This document shows, in pieces, positions 14,785 to 22,455 of a stretch of DNA of 22,581 nucleotides. This stretch comes from JBFLXN01 sp040755715 [NCBI: Candidatus Edwardsbacteria bacterium] (lineage in GTDB: Bacteria; Edwardsbacteria; AC1; JBFLXN01). A program made the position numbers and the translations under genes. The stretch's first letter is position 1. Every line of letters starts with the position of its first letter. Under the pieces are notes generated by a model. The model was not told where the DNA came from and did no database searches. It saw nothing but the letters and a program-made list of their open reading frames with translations. Location of the stretch: NCBI GenBank assembly GCA_040755715.1, contig JBFLXN010000027.1, forward strand, positions 1 through 22,581, written 5' to 3'.

Positions 14785-16818
14785 TCAAAAATTGCAGCTC
14801 GGACAGATTCCGGTGTATTCAGAACCCACTTCCAGCACTTGCTCTCGGCGACTTCTGTTCCGATAGATAGTAATCCCTTTGCATCCGAGTTTCCAAGCCA
14901 GCCAGTAAATCTTTTTTACATCTTGCGGTGTCGCTTCATAAGGAAGATTTACGGTCTTTGACACCGCATTATCTACATATTTCTGAAAGGCCGCTTGCAT
15001 CCTCACATGCCATTCAGAAGTAATATCTAAGGCGGTCACGAAAATCTTTCTTAAATCTTCAGGGATATTGTCTAAATTCTTTTGAGCAATTTGTCTTATC
15101 AATTCTTCTGAATAAAGTCCCCTTTTCTTAAGCGCATCTTCAAAGACTTTATTTATCTCTACCAGTTCGGTTCCCTCCAAGACATGACGAATAAAAAGTA
15201 GGGCGAAGACAGGCTCAATTCCTGAAGAACAACCAGCAAGAAGGCTAATTGTTCCAGTGGGGGCAATTGAAGTTAAAGTCGCATTGCGCAAAGGCTTCGC
15301 CTTTTTCTGCGAATAAATACTTTGTGAGAAATTAGGAAAGGGACCTCTTCTTTCTGCCAATTCTTCTGAAGCCTGGCGGGCCTCTTTATAAATAAAGGCT
15401 ATTAATTCTTCAGCTAAATTCAAAGCCTCTTCGGAGTGGTAAGGAATCTGTAAGTGAAAGAGCATATCGGCAAAACCCATTACTCCTAAACCAATTTTAC
15501 GATTTCCTTTGACGATTTTATCAATCTCAGGGAGAGGATAAATACTTCGGTCAATGACATTATCTAAGAAGTGGACTGCTTTTTTGACTACGGAGCCTAA
15601 TCTTTCATAGTCAACCGTTCCATTAGTTACCATCTTTGCCAAGTTGATTGACCCCAAATTGCAGGCTTCATAAGGCAAAAGAGGTAACTCGCCACAAGGA
15701 TTGGTGCTCTCTATTTTTCCTAATGCCGGTGTGGGATTGTGCTGGTTAATTCGGTCAAGGAAGACTAATCCGGGTTCGCCGTGATGCCAGGCAGTTATAA
15801 CAATTAGTTCAAAAATTTCTCTGGCATTCAAAGTTTTTACCACAGTATGGTTGCGGGGATTTATCAAAGAATAAGTTTCTTCTCTTTCCACTGCTTGCAT
15901 AAATTCGTTGGTCACACCGACTGAAAGATTGAAATTAGAGAAAGTGTCTTCTTTGTCTTTAGCCATAATAAATTCTAAAATATCGGGATGGTCAACTCTG
16001 AGAATACCTATATTGGCTCCTCTTCTCCGTCCACCCTGTTTAATTACTTCAGTAGCGATATCAAAGACTTTCATAAAGGAGACGGGGCCAGAAGCAATGC
16101 CACCGGTTGATTGTACTACATCATTTTTGGGGCGGAGATGTGAGAAGGAAAATCCTGTTCCACCGCCGGTCTTATGAATCAAAGCGGCATTCTTTACCGC
16201 AGAAAAAATTCCTTCAATCGTATCTTCTACCGGTAAGACAAAACAGGCGGCTAATTGTCCAAGTTGTGTTCCGGCATTCATCAGTGTAGGCGAATTGGGT
16301 AAGAACTCAAAAGAAGTCATCAAAGAATAAAACTCTTCTTCTATCTTTTCTACTTCAGCCTTGAGGTAGTAGAGACTATCAGCTGAAGCAATATCCTGGG
16401 CTACCCGACGAAACATCTCTGCCGGAGTTTCAATCACTTCGCCATTTTCATTCTTCAGGAGATACCGTCGCTCCATAACTTTGAGGGCATTGATAGAAAG
16501 TTTAATGTCATCGGAAACGCCGGTAAGGATTGATTTTGCCTCCCGTAGTTCCTTGTGCTTTTGCCGATAGAGGATATAAGCCTTGGCCACGGCGGGATAG
16601 CCTGTTTCAATTAGCACCTGCTCTACGGTGTCCTGGATTTCTTCAACTTTTGGAATTGGCGATTTTCGTTCAATCATTTCTGTAACTTTTTGGGAAAGGG
16701 AAGAGGCGGGAAAGGATGCTTGACCCACCGCTTGAGCGGCCTTGAGGATAGCCTCTTTAATTTTATTTTGGTCAAACTCAACGATTTCGCCGTTTCTCTT
16801 ACGAATCTGTTTTATCAT
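14785..16818 (-). CDS. nrdJ: Adenosylcobalamin-dependent (class II) ribonucleotide reductase
   Basis: A 677-residue enzyme reducing ribonucleotides to deoxyribonucleotides with a B12-derived radical, oxygen-independent. An ATP-cone covers residues 1-90 (IRKRNGEIVEFDQNKI), giving allosteric control of activity. The barrel follows: C192 in AACFVL is the first of the redox cysteines, KTGGGTGFSFS is at 216-226, and N373-P-C375-G-E377 is the catalytic loop with the thiyl cysteine C375. Later come CNLGSINLAKM and APTGTISLLAGCSSGIEP. The C-terminus ends at CPSCNF with one CxxC only; many relatives have a longer tail with two cysteine pairs, so this may be shortened. The start lacks a clear ribosome-binding site but MIKQIRKRNG is the usual family start. 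B12 uptake or synthesis genes are not in the window. Confidence 0.96.
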   Translation of the reverse strand: MIKQIRKRNGEIVEFDQNKIKEAILKAAQAVGQASFPASSLSQKVTEMIERKSPIPKVEEIQDTVEQVLIETGYPAVAKAYILYRQKHKELREAKSILTGVSDDIKLSINALKVMERRYLLKNENGEVIETPAEMFRRVAQDIASADSLYYLKAEVEKIEEEFYSLMTSFEFLPNSPTLMNAGTQLGQLAACFVLPVEDTIEGIFSAVKNAALIHKTGGGTGFSFSHLRPKNDVVQSTGGIASGPVSFMKVFDIATEVIKQGGRRRGANIGILRVDHPDILEFIMAKDKEDTFSNFNLSVGVTNEFMQAVEREETYSLINPRNHTVVKTLNAREIFELIVITAWHHGEPGLVFLDRINQHNPTPALGKIESTNPCGELPLLPYEACNLGSINLAKMVTNGTVDYERLGSVVKKAVHFLDNVIDRSIYPLPEIDKIVKGNRKIGLGVMGFADMLFHLQIPYHSEEALNLAEELIAFIYKEARQASEELAERRGPFPNFSQSIYSQKKAKPLRNATLTSIAPTGTISLLAGCSSGIEPVFALLFIRHVLEGTELVEINKVFEDALKKRGLYSEELIRQIAQKNLDNIPEDLRKIFVTALDITSEWHVRMQAAFQKYVDNAVSKTVNLPYEATPQDVKKIYWLAWKLGCKGITIYRNRSRREQVLEVGSEYTGICPSCNF

Positions 16819-16863
16819 TTTTTAATCTTGATTCTGTAATCCACGCGGATTACGCAGAAAAAT

Positions 16864-17009
16864 CATATCTTGCCGTATCGGAATCTGAATAAAGCCACTG
16901 ATTTACACGGAAAAACACAGAAAGATAGAAATTCATAGAAATTTTTGGAAACTTGTAGAAATTTATTGTTCTTTACTACAAATTTCTATCACCCCGATTT
17001 AATCGGGGT
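16864..17009. repeat. Inverted repeat C, left copy (146 bp)
   Basis: Reverse complement of 18868-19013 with two mismatches over 146 bases. It contains GCCACTGATTTACACGG-type words and ends in a perfect hairpin ACCCCGATT/AATCGGGGT. The pair encloses the bactofilin and M23 peptidase genes. It lies between the nrdJ start and bactofilin's 3' end. Confidence 0.92.
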
Positions 17010-17033
17010 TCTATTAGTTTCCATATTTCTGGG

Positions 17034-17124
17034 TTAACCCCGTTAGAAATTACCAAAAAGTATGGGAAAATTCCAAGACTAAACTTGCAAAATGTAAGTT
17101 AGAGAAGATTTCTAACGGGGTTAA
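17034..17124. repeat. 91-bp element with 17-bp perfect terminal inverted repeats
   Basis: TTAACCCCGTTAGAAAT at 17034-17050 and ATTTCTAACGGGGTTAA at 17108-17124 are exact reverse complements, 57 bases apart. A small inner AACTT/AAGTT pair lies in the loop. It has no coding capacity and looks like a miniature inverted-repeat element or a large RNA hairpin. It sits directly after repeat C in the 354-base spacer 16819-17172. Confidence 0.75.
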
Positions 17125-17172
17125 TCCGTGGCTAATATCTTGTTTATTCTCTTATTCTGCGGTTCTGCGAGT

Positions 17173-17553
17173 TTATCCCTTTATCGCTTCGGGATTTGTG
17201 GGTTTCTCTATCATCTTGGAGGAGCCTTCAAAGAAGACATTATCATCAATAATCAATCCTCTGGATTTCACCTCCCCGGCTAAATGGGCTCCGGACTGAA
17301 GCTCTATTTTGTTAGCGGCGGTAATATTGCCTAAAATCTTCCCTCCAATCACAGCATCTTTAGTTTTTATTTCGGCTTTAAGAACTCCATTCTTGCCGAC
17401 AATGAGACTTCCGTTGACTTCAAGAGTCCCTTCAAATGTTCCATCAATGAATGCCGCTCCTTCTACCTTCAATTGACCATTGAAAATAGAGCCTTTCCCG
17501 ATAATGGTGTTCATCTTTCCCTCTCCACCAGGTTCTGGGCTTTTACCAAACAT
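17173..17553 (-). CDS. Bactofilin (polymer-forming cytoskeletal protein)
   Basis: A 126-residue bactofilin (DUF583/PF04519): a short unstructured N-terminus (MFGKSPEPGGEGK), then a right-handed beta-helix made of ~18-residue turns such as GSIFNGQLKVEGAAFIDGTF, GTLEVNGSLIVGKNGVLKAE and AVIGGKILGNITAANKIEL, then a proline-ended tail (EKPTNPEAIKG). Bactofilins polymerise without nucleotide at the membrane and organise cell-wall enzymes. The ATG follows GGAGGAAAAA. It is transcribed after the M23 peptidase gene on the same strand but with 341 bases between. Bactofilins are often paired with LytM/M23 endopeptidases (for example CcmA-Csd1 in Helicobacter), which supports a joint role in cell shape. 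Confidence 0.94.
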   Translation of the reverse strand: MFGKSPEPGGEGKMNTIIGKGSIFNGQLKVEGAAFIDGTFEGTLEVNGSLIVGKNGVLKAEIKTKDAVIGGKILGNITAANKIELQSGAHLAGEVKSRGLIIDDNVFFEGSSKMIEKPTNPEAIKG

Positions 17554-17894
17554 TTTTTTCCTCCTATTTTGGTATTGTCAAATTTAACCGCGAAAACATA
17601 AAACTATGCTGATATGCTTATACGATGATATGGAAACTACATCTAACGGATAGGTTACGGTCACGGTTACGAAACTCGTTTCGTTTATGGGTTACGTCTT
17701 TCGTCATTTTAATCCCAAAACTTTTGACTCTCAACGATACGAGCCTCGTAACCTTTCGCCCACAGGCGATTCCTTTTTAACACCGATACGAGCTTCGTAA
17801 CCCTAACCCATTGACGATTGGTTACACCTATCAGCATATCACCGTATCAACATCGTGTGTTTCTGTGGTTTTCGTAGAACTTTTGATATTACCC
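17554..17894. repeat. Spacer with direct repeat D, copy 2
   Basis: No gene seen. 17648-17673 equals 13891-13916 and 17677-17738 matches 14034-14095. Further GATACGAGC(C/T)TCGTAACC units follow at about 17735-17753 and 17784-17801, and 'tgatatgcttatacgatgatatgg' words flank it (17610-17634). It separates the bactofilin and M23 genes, so the two may be separately transcribed. Confidence 0.75.
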
Positions 17895-18695
17895 TTATTT
17901 GTCAATAATATATTGTCGGGGGTCAACAGGTAAGTCATTAAGGTACACTTGGTAGTGCAAGTGTGGCCCGGTGCTTTTGCCGCTGGAGCCCACAAAGGCG
18001 ATGATTTCTCCTCTCCTTACTGGCGCTCCTACCTTTACCAATAGTGCAGAACAGTGGCCAAAATGAGTAGTGAAACCGTATCCATGGTCAATAATTAAGT
18101 AGTGACCGTAGAGGCTATCCCAGCCAGCGAAAGTTACCTGACCATCGGCTGGGGTGAAGATAGGTGTGCCCGAAGTCGCCGCGATATCAATTCCTTTGTG
18201 CTCAGATGAAAATTCCCTGGAGATCCAGCCATTAGTAGGCATTATTTTTGGAATAGACCTTTGTCTTTTTTCTTCCTCAGACCAATCTGTAATCATCTCG
18301 GTAATATGAGAAGGAGGTTTTATCTTTTCTGTATCTTTGACAGAAACATTAATTTGTGATAAATCTAAAAAGGGGGGAGTTTTCTCTGCTTGCAACATAT
18401 TTTTTACCTTTTCTTCTATCTGGCGCATTTGGGCCAAGTCGCTCTTTACTTTAGAAAGTTTCTCAAATTCTATCTCCAATTTAGCGTTTCTCCGGGTGAT
18501 TATTTCATATTTAGCGGCTTTAAGATAAACCTGTCCATAAGTGAAAATGAGAAACACTGTAAGGCCGATGAAAAACAAGGCAAGGAGTAGAAGAAGGCGC
18601 AATGTTCGGTAAGAAAAAGTTAATGTCATCCCTCCTGTTTTATGATGGGGGATAATCATTACTGAGAGGTATTTTTTGTGTCTTTTTGCTGGCAT
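17895..18695 (-). CDS. Membrane-anchored M23 (LytM) peptidoglycan endopeptidase
   Basis: A 266-residue protein. Residues 1-31 are basic and cytoplasmic, 32-53 form a single transmembrane helix, ~57-105 is a coiled coil (KLEIEFEKLSKVKSDLAQM), then a linker and the M23 domain at ~155-262. Zinc ligands are H166 and D170 (HKGID) and H247 of HLH; H214 (HFGH) and H245 are the expected catalytic histidines, so all key residues are present. The enzyme should cut peptidoglycan cross-links in the periplasm. Start ATG at 18693-18695 with a GAGGAG site. Together with the bactofilin gene downstream it likely forms a morphogenesis pair. The coiled coil resembles those that bind partner proteins or regulate M23 activity. 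Confidence 0.94.
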   Translation of the reverse strand: MPAKRHKKYLSVMIIPHHKTGGMTLTFSYRTLRLLLLLALFFIGLTVFLIFTYGQVYLKAAKYEIITRRNAKLEIEFEKLSKVKSDLAQMRQIEEKVKNMLQAEKTPPFLDLSQINVSVKDTEKIKPPSHITEMITDWSEEEKRQRSIPKIMPTNGWISREFSSEHKGIDIAATSGTPIFTPADGQVTFAGWDSLYGHYLIIDHGYGFTTHFGHCSALLVKVGAPVRRGEIIAFVGSSGKSTGPHLHYQVYLNDLPVDPRQYIIDK

Positions 18696-18867
18696 AGCAA
18701 CTCCTCATAAATCAAGATAATTAGCCACAGGTTGACACAGACGCCGTCGTCCAAAGCGCTCCGTCGCTGAAGCCCGCCTGCCATAGAACAGAAAGTTCGG
18801 CGCACAGGCTTTGGAGCGTAGGCGACCTGCCAACATAGATGGTTGACTATGGCCTCGGACGATTTTC
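18696..18867. other. Spacer upstream of the M23 gene
   Basis: A GC-rich stretch with words such as 'ccgtcgctgaagcccgcctgccatag', 'cttcggagcgtaggcgacctgcc' type repeats; the arms CAAAGCGCTCCGTCGC and GCGTAGG...TTTGGAGC partly oppose each other. No gene, and no convincing promoter beyond that expected for the M23 gene. Confidence 0.4.
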
Positions 18868-19013
18868 ACCCCGATAAAATCGGGGTGATAGAAATTTGTA
18901 GTAAAGAACAATAAATTTCTACAAGTTTCCAAAAATTTCTATGAATTTCTATCTTTCTGTGTTTTTCCGTGTAAATCAGTGGCTTTATTCAAATTCCGAT
19001 ACGGCAAGATATG
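18868..19013. repeat. Inverted repeat C, right copy (146 bp)
   Basis: Reverse complement of 16864-17009, two mismatches. The end hairpin here is ACCCCGAT/ATCGGGGT with AAA loop. It lies between the M42 gene at 19048 and the M23 gene. Confidence 0.92.
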
Positions 19014-19047
19014 TGACTTCGTCTTTTTAAGTTTTGATATTTAAATT

Positions 19048-20049
19048 TTATTGAATCCACTTTCTAATATCTTCCTGGAGAATTTTTCTAAGGAGAGCAA
19101 TAGTTTTTTCTACATCTCCTAAATCAATCATTTCCGAAGGTGTATGAACATAGCGAGTGGGAACGGAGAGGACGCCAGAAGGCACACCTTCTTTGGTTGT
19201 ATGAATTGCCCAAGCATCAGTGGCGCCTCGTTCTAAGACTTCAAGTTGATAGGGTATTTTCTCCCGTTCAGCAATTTCAATCATCATTCGCTTTACCTTT
19301 GGATGAGCCAAAAGTCCTACATCTTTCACTTTGATTGCTGGGCCTTTACCCAATTCTACCGCCATTGTCCTAGCCTCGGGTGTATCGCCCGTCCCTGTAA
19401 TATCTACTGCCAATCCAATGTCAGGAGAGATACCGTAAGTGGAGGTCATTGCTCCGCGCACGCCGACTTCCTCTTGCACGGTGAAGACAAAATAAAGGTC
19501 GTTAGGTGTTTTCTTGAGTTGTTTGATTGTCTCAATTAATACGACGCAACCAATGCGGTCGTCCATCGCTTTGGAAATTAGCCTCACCCCGAGGTCATGC
19601 AGATCTCTTTGAAAGGCGGCTACATCGCCAATTTTTACCATTTTCTGGGCTATTTCTTTGTTTGAGGCACCAAGATCAATAAACATCTTCTCTAATTTCA
19701 ATTCGTCTTTTGCTGATTCTCTCTTTTCCTCACCAATTGTACCAATCAATCCATTAGCAAAGACTACCCTTTGTCCCAGCACATTCAGGGGAAAGACGCC
19801 GCCAACATTGGAAAAACGCAAGAAACCCTTTTCATCAATATGAATAACGACTACACCAATTTCATCCATATGAGCCGCCAGCATCACCTTTACACCTGAA
19901 CCCTTCTGGTGAGCAATGAGATTTCCCAAAACATCCACTTTGGTTTCATCCACATATTTTTCAATTTCTTTTTTAATAGTTTCACGAACCTTCTCTTCAT
20001 TTCCCGAGGGGCCATAGGTTTCAGTTAATCGTTTGATTAAGTCTTTCAT
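19048..20049 (-). CDS. M42 family metallo-aminopeptidase, paralog 1
   Basis: A 333-residue member of the M42 (glutamyl aminopeptidase / cellulase M / TET) family, which forms large cytosolic tetrahedral particles that trim peptides. Two-metal site: H60 and D62 in AAHMDEIG, D163 in MDDRIG, E193/E194 in VQEEVG (catalytic E and metal ligand), D216 in AVDITG and H302 in RYVHTP, all present. Start ATG at 20047-20049 with GAGGAG. It is the last of three same-strand M42 genes, 82 bases after the next. Substrate preference (acidic, leucine or lysine N-termini in the archaeal TETs) cannot be read from sequence. Confidence 0.94.
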   Translation of the reverse strand: MKDLIKRLTETYGPSGNEEKVRETIKKEIEKYVDETKVDVLGNLIAHQKGSGVKVMLAAHMDEIGVVVIHIDEKGFLRFSNVGGVFPLNVLGQRVVFANGLIGTIGEEKRESAKDELKLEKMFIDLGASNKEIAQKMVKIGDVAAFQRDLHDLGVRLISKAMDDRIGCVVLIETIKQLKKTPNDLYFVFTVQEEVGVRGAMTSTYGISPDIGLAVDITGTGDTPEARTMAVELGKGPAIKVKDVGLLAHPKVKRMMIEIAEREKIPYQLEVLERGATDAWAIHTTKEGVPSGVLSVPTRYVHTPSEMIDLGDVEKTIALLRKILQEDIRKWIQ

Positions 20050-20131
20050 TTGCTCTTCTCCTCTTATTTTTTATTCATTCTTAATCAATTTCTATGAGTT
20101 TCTTTTTTATATTTCTACAAATTTCGGCTTT

Positions 20132-21151
20132 TCATATTTCTAACTTTTTAAGTGTCTCCTTCATTAACTTGATAGTATTGTCAATGTCTTCTTTATTGGC
20201 TAAAGAGACCGGAGAATGAATGTAGCGGCAAGGAACGGCGACAACACCCCCTTTGGCTCCCTCTTTGGCTAAGTGAATTCTTCCCACATCAGTTCCACCA
20301 ACTCCGGGTCGTTTGAATTGGTAAGGGATTTTCTTCTCCTCAGCGGTTTTGACCAAAAGTTCAACCAGTTCCTTGTCACAGATAATACTCCGGTCCATCG
20401 TGGTAATGGCTGGACCTCTTCCCAAAATAGTAGCTGGGCTAAGGTCCTTCTTTTGCGGGGCATCACCGGCGGCAGTTCCTTCCAAAGCAAAAGCAATGTC
20501 CGGTTCCACAGAAAAACCAGCCACTCTAGCTCCTCTTAGCCCTACTTCTTCTTGGACAGTAAAGACTCCATAGAGAGGAAAGTCGTAATTCTCTTTCAGA
20601 ATTTCAATTAGGACATAACAACCGATACGGTCATCAAAGGCCTTTCCTTTAACAACTCTTCCGAGGTCTTCAAACCTGGTAGCAAAAGCCACATAATCTC
20701 CTAGTCTCACAAATTTCTCTACTTCTTCTTTGGTGGAAGCACCAATATCAAGGTAGAGTTCTTCTATTTTTGCTACTTTTTTATCTTCTTCCTTGCGCCA
20801 GGTAAGATGGATAGGCTTGGCACTAATCACTCCTGGAATTTTCTCCTTACCTACTAAAATATGTTTAGCTAAAAGGATTCTTTCGTCAATTCCACCTACT
20901 CTGACAAAACGCAGAAAACCTGTCTTTTCTATCAGGGTAACCATCAATCCTACTTCATCCATATGGGCGGCTAACATTACTTTAGGTCTATTTTTTCTCC
21001 CTTTTTTGAGAGTGATAAGATTTCCCAAGGCGTCAACCTTAATTTCGTCAACAAAATTCTTGATTTCGTTCTTAATCAACTCCCTCACTTCGGTTTCGTT
21101 TCCGGCTACGCCATTGGTGTTAGAAAGTCTCTCTAAAAGTTCAACATTCAT
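20132..21151 (-). CDS. M42 family metallo-aminopeptidase, paralog 2
   Basis: A 339-residue M42 peptidase. Metal and catalytic residues: H63/D65 (AAHMDEVG), D173 (FDDRIG), E201/E202 (VQEEVG), E224 (FALEGTAAGD) and H312 (RYIHSP). The fourth ligand is Glu where paralogs 1 and 3 have Asp; Glu occurs there in some M42 members, so activity is expected. Start ATG at 21149-21151 follows AGGAGG eight bases upstream. It is the middle gene of the tandem trio, 201 bases (with repeats) from paralog 3. Confidence 0.94.
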   Translation of the reverse strand: MNVELLERLSNTNGVAGNETEVRELIKNEIKNFVDEIKVDALGNLITLKKGRKNRPKVMLAAHMDEVGLMVTLIEKTGFLRFVRVGGIDERILLAKHILVGKEKIPGVISAKPIHLTWRKEEDKKVAKIEELYLDIGASTKEEVEKFVRLGDYVAFATRFEDLGRVVKGKAFDDRIGCYVLIEILKENYDFPLYGVFTVQEEVGLRGARVAGFSVEPDIAFALEGTAAGDAPQKKDLSPATILGRGPAITTMDRSIICDKELVELLVKTAEEKKIPYQFKRPGVGGTDVGRIHLAKEGAKGGVVAVPCRYIHSPVSLANKEDIDNTIKLMKETLKKLEI

Positions 21152-21352
21152 CTGAAACCTCCTCTAAATCACGATTAAAATATCAAAAATGACATTCTGT
21201 CATTCTGAGCCCCGAGATAAACATTGGGGTAAACTCCGCGAAGGACCTCTCTGAGATTAGGTCTTTTGCCTTCGGCTCAGGGTGAGACTATGGCGTGATT
21301 TTGCACTTTGGTATGTCATTTTGAATTTTGATATTTGATTTTTGCATTCATA
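21152..21352. repeat. Spacer with 'GTCATTCTGAGC' and 'TTTTGATAT' repeats
   Basis: The segment CTGTCATTCTGAGCC (about 21197-21211) and CGAAGGACCTCTC are of the widely dispersed 'GTCATTCTGAGC...GAAGGATCT' type; GGCTCAGGGTGAG (about 21277-21289) is its inverted partner. 21311-21345 is a partial copy of repeat B (TATGTCATTTTGA ... TTTGATATTTGATTTTT). No gene. Confidence 0.6.
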
Positions 21353-22411
21353 TTATATCTCTACTTTCCAACCGTTCAGTCCTTCAATAAACCTTGCTAA
21401 AAGGCGGGCGGCTCGCTCAATGTCAATTACTGCTAAGGTCTCAACTGGTGTGTGCATATATCTAAGAGGTATAGAAATAAGCCCAGTTGGTATTCCCTCT
21501 CTGACGACCTGAATCACGGCAGCATCCGTTCCAGTCACACCAGGACAGGGCTCAATCTGATAAGGAATTTCCTCTCGCTTGGCAACATCAATTAAGCCCT
21601 CAAAAATTCGGGGATGAATATTGGGTCCAAAAGCAATGGTGGTCCCCTTAGTTAAGGGAAAAGTTTCACTTTCAGCACATCCGAGCATGTCGCCTTGGGT
21701 GACATCCACGGCAATGCCTAAATCGGGATGAATCTTGTAAGTGCTGGTGAAGGCGCCCAAGCCAATGGTTTCTTCTTGAACGGTGGCTACCGCATAAACA
21801 TTCCAATTATGGCTTACCTCTTTCAGAAATTCCATCGCTTCAATAAGCACAACTACGCTGGCTCGGTTGTCAAATGATTTTCCGGCACAGCGAATCGTTT
21901 TTTCTCCCAATCCGAAATCTTTCATCTTTACAAAGGGTGCATTGAGAGTTACCGGGTCTCCAACTCGCACTGATTTTTCTACTTCTTCTTGAGAGAGTCC
22001 CACATCAATATACAGGTCTTCCATCTTAATCACTTTTTCTTGTTCTTCTTTCTCTTGGAAATGTGGAGGCTTAGACCCAATAATGCCTTTCATCTCTCTT
22101 TTGCTATGGATTGTAACCTCTTGTGCCAGAAGGATTCTCTGGTCAAACCCGCCTACTTCAGTGAATCGAAGGTAACCACCTTTTTCAATTTTGGTAACCA
22201 TTAGACCGATTTCGTCAAGGTGAGCGGCCAAGAGGATATTCTTCTCAGTTTGTCCCTTCTTAAAAGCAATGACACTGCCCATCTTATCAATAGTCACTTC
22301 TTCACAGGATTTTTTGAATTCTTCCATCGCGACCAAAGCGGCTTTTGTCTCAAATCCTGAAGCCCCACTAGCTTGGCTGAGAATTTTCAGAAGTTCAAAG
22401 GTTCGTTGCAT
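21353..22411 (-). CDS. M42 family metallo-aminopeptidase, paralog 3
   Basis: A 352-residue M42 peptidase, the first of the trio in transcription order. Ligands: H64/D66 in AAHLDEIG, D181 in FDNRAS, E213/E214 in VQEETIG, D236 in AVDVTQ and H320 in RYMHTP. It is the most divergent: HLDE instead of HMDE, DNRAS instead of DDRIG, and an extra residue in QEETIGLGA. Start ATG at 22409-22411 follows GGGAGG. Its own promoter would lie in the last 170 bases of the window, which are mostly repeat B. Confidence 0.94.
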   Translation of the reverse strand: MQRTFELLKILSQASGASGFETKAALVAMEEFKKSCEEVTIDKMGSVIAFKKGQTEKNILLAAHLDEIGLMVTKIEKGGYLRFTEVGGFDQRILLAQEVTIHSKREMKGIIGSKPPHFQEKEEQEKVIKMEDLYIDVGLSQEEVEKSVRVGDPVTLNAPFVKMKDFGLGEKTIRCAGKSFDNRASVVVLIEAMEFLKEVSHNWNVYAVATVQEETIGLGAFTSTYKIHPDLGIAVDVTQGDMLGCAESETFPLTKGTTIAFGPNIHPRIFEGLIDVAKREEIPYQIEPCPGVTGTDAAVIQVVREGIPTGLISIPLRYMHTPVETLAVIDIERAARLLARFIEGLNGWKVEI

Positions 22412-22455
22412 CTTCCCTCCCGAATAATTTTGACCACGGAGACACGGAAAGCACG

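Noticed and set aside
13891-17738. CRISPR array
   Set aside because: Repeats are few, unequally spaced and not separated by spacer-sized unique segments; no cas genes are present.
18705-18932. 75-residue minus-strand ORF upstream of the M23 gene
   Set aside because: Encoded largely by repeat words and by repeat C; no homology or start signals.
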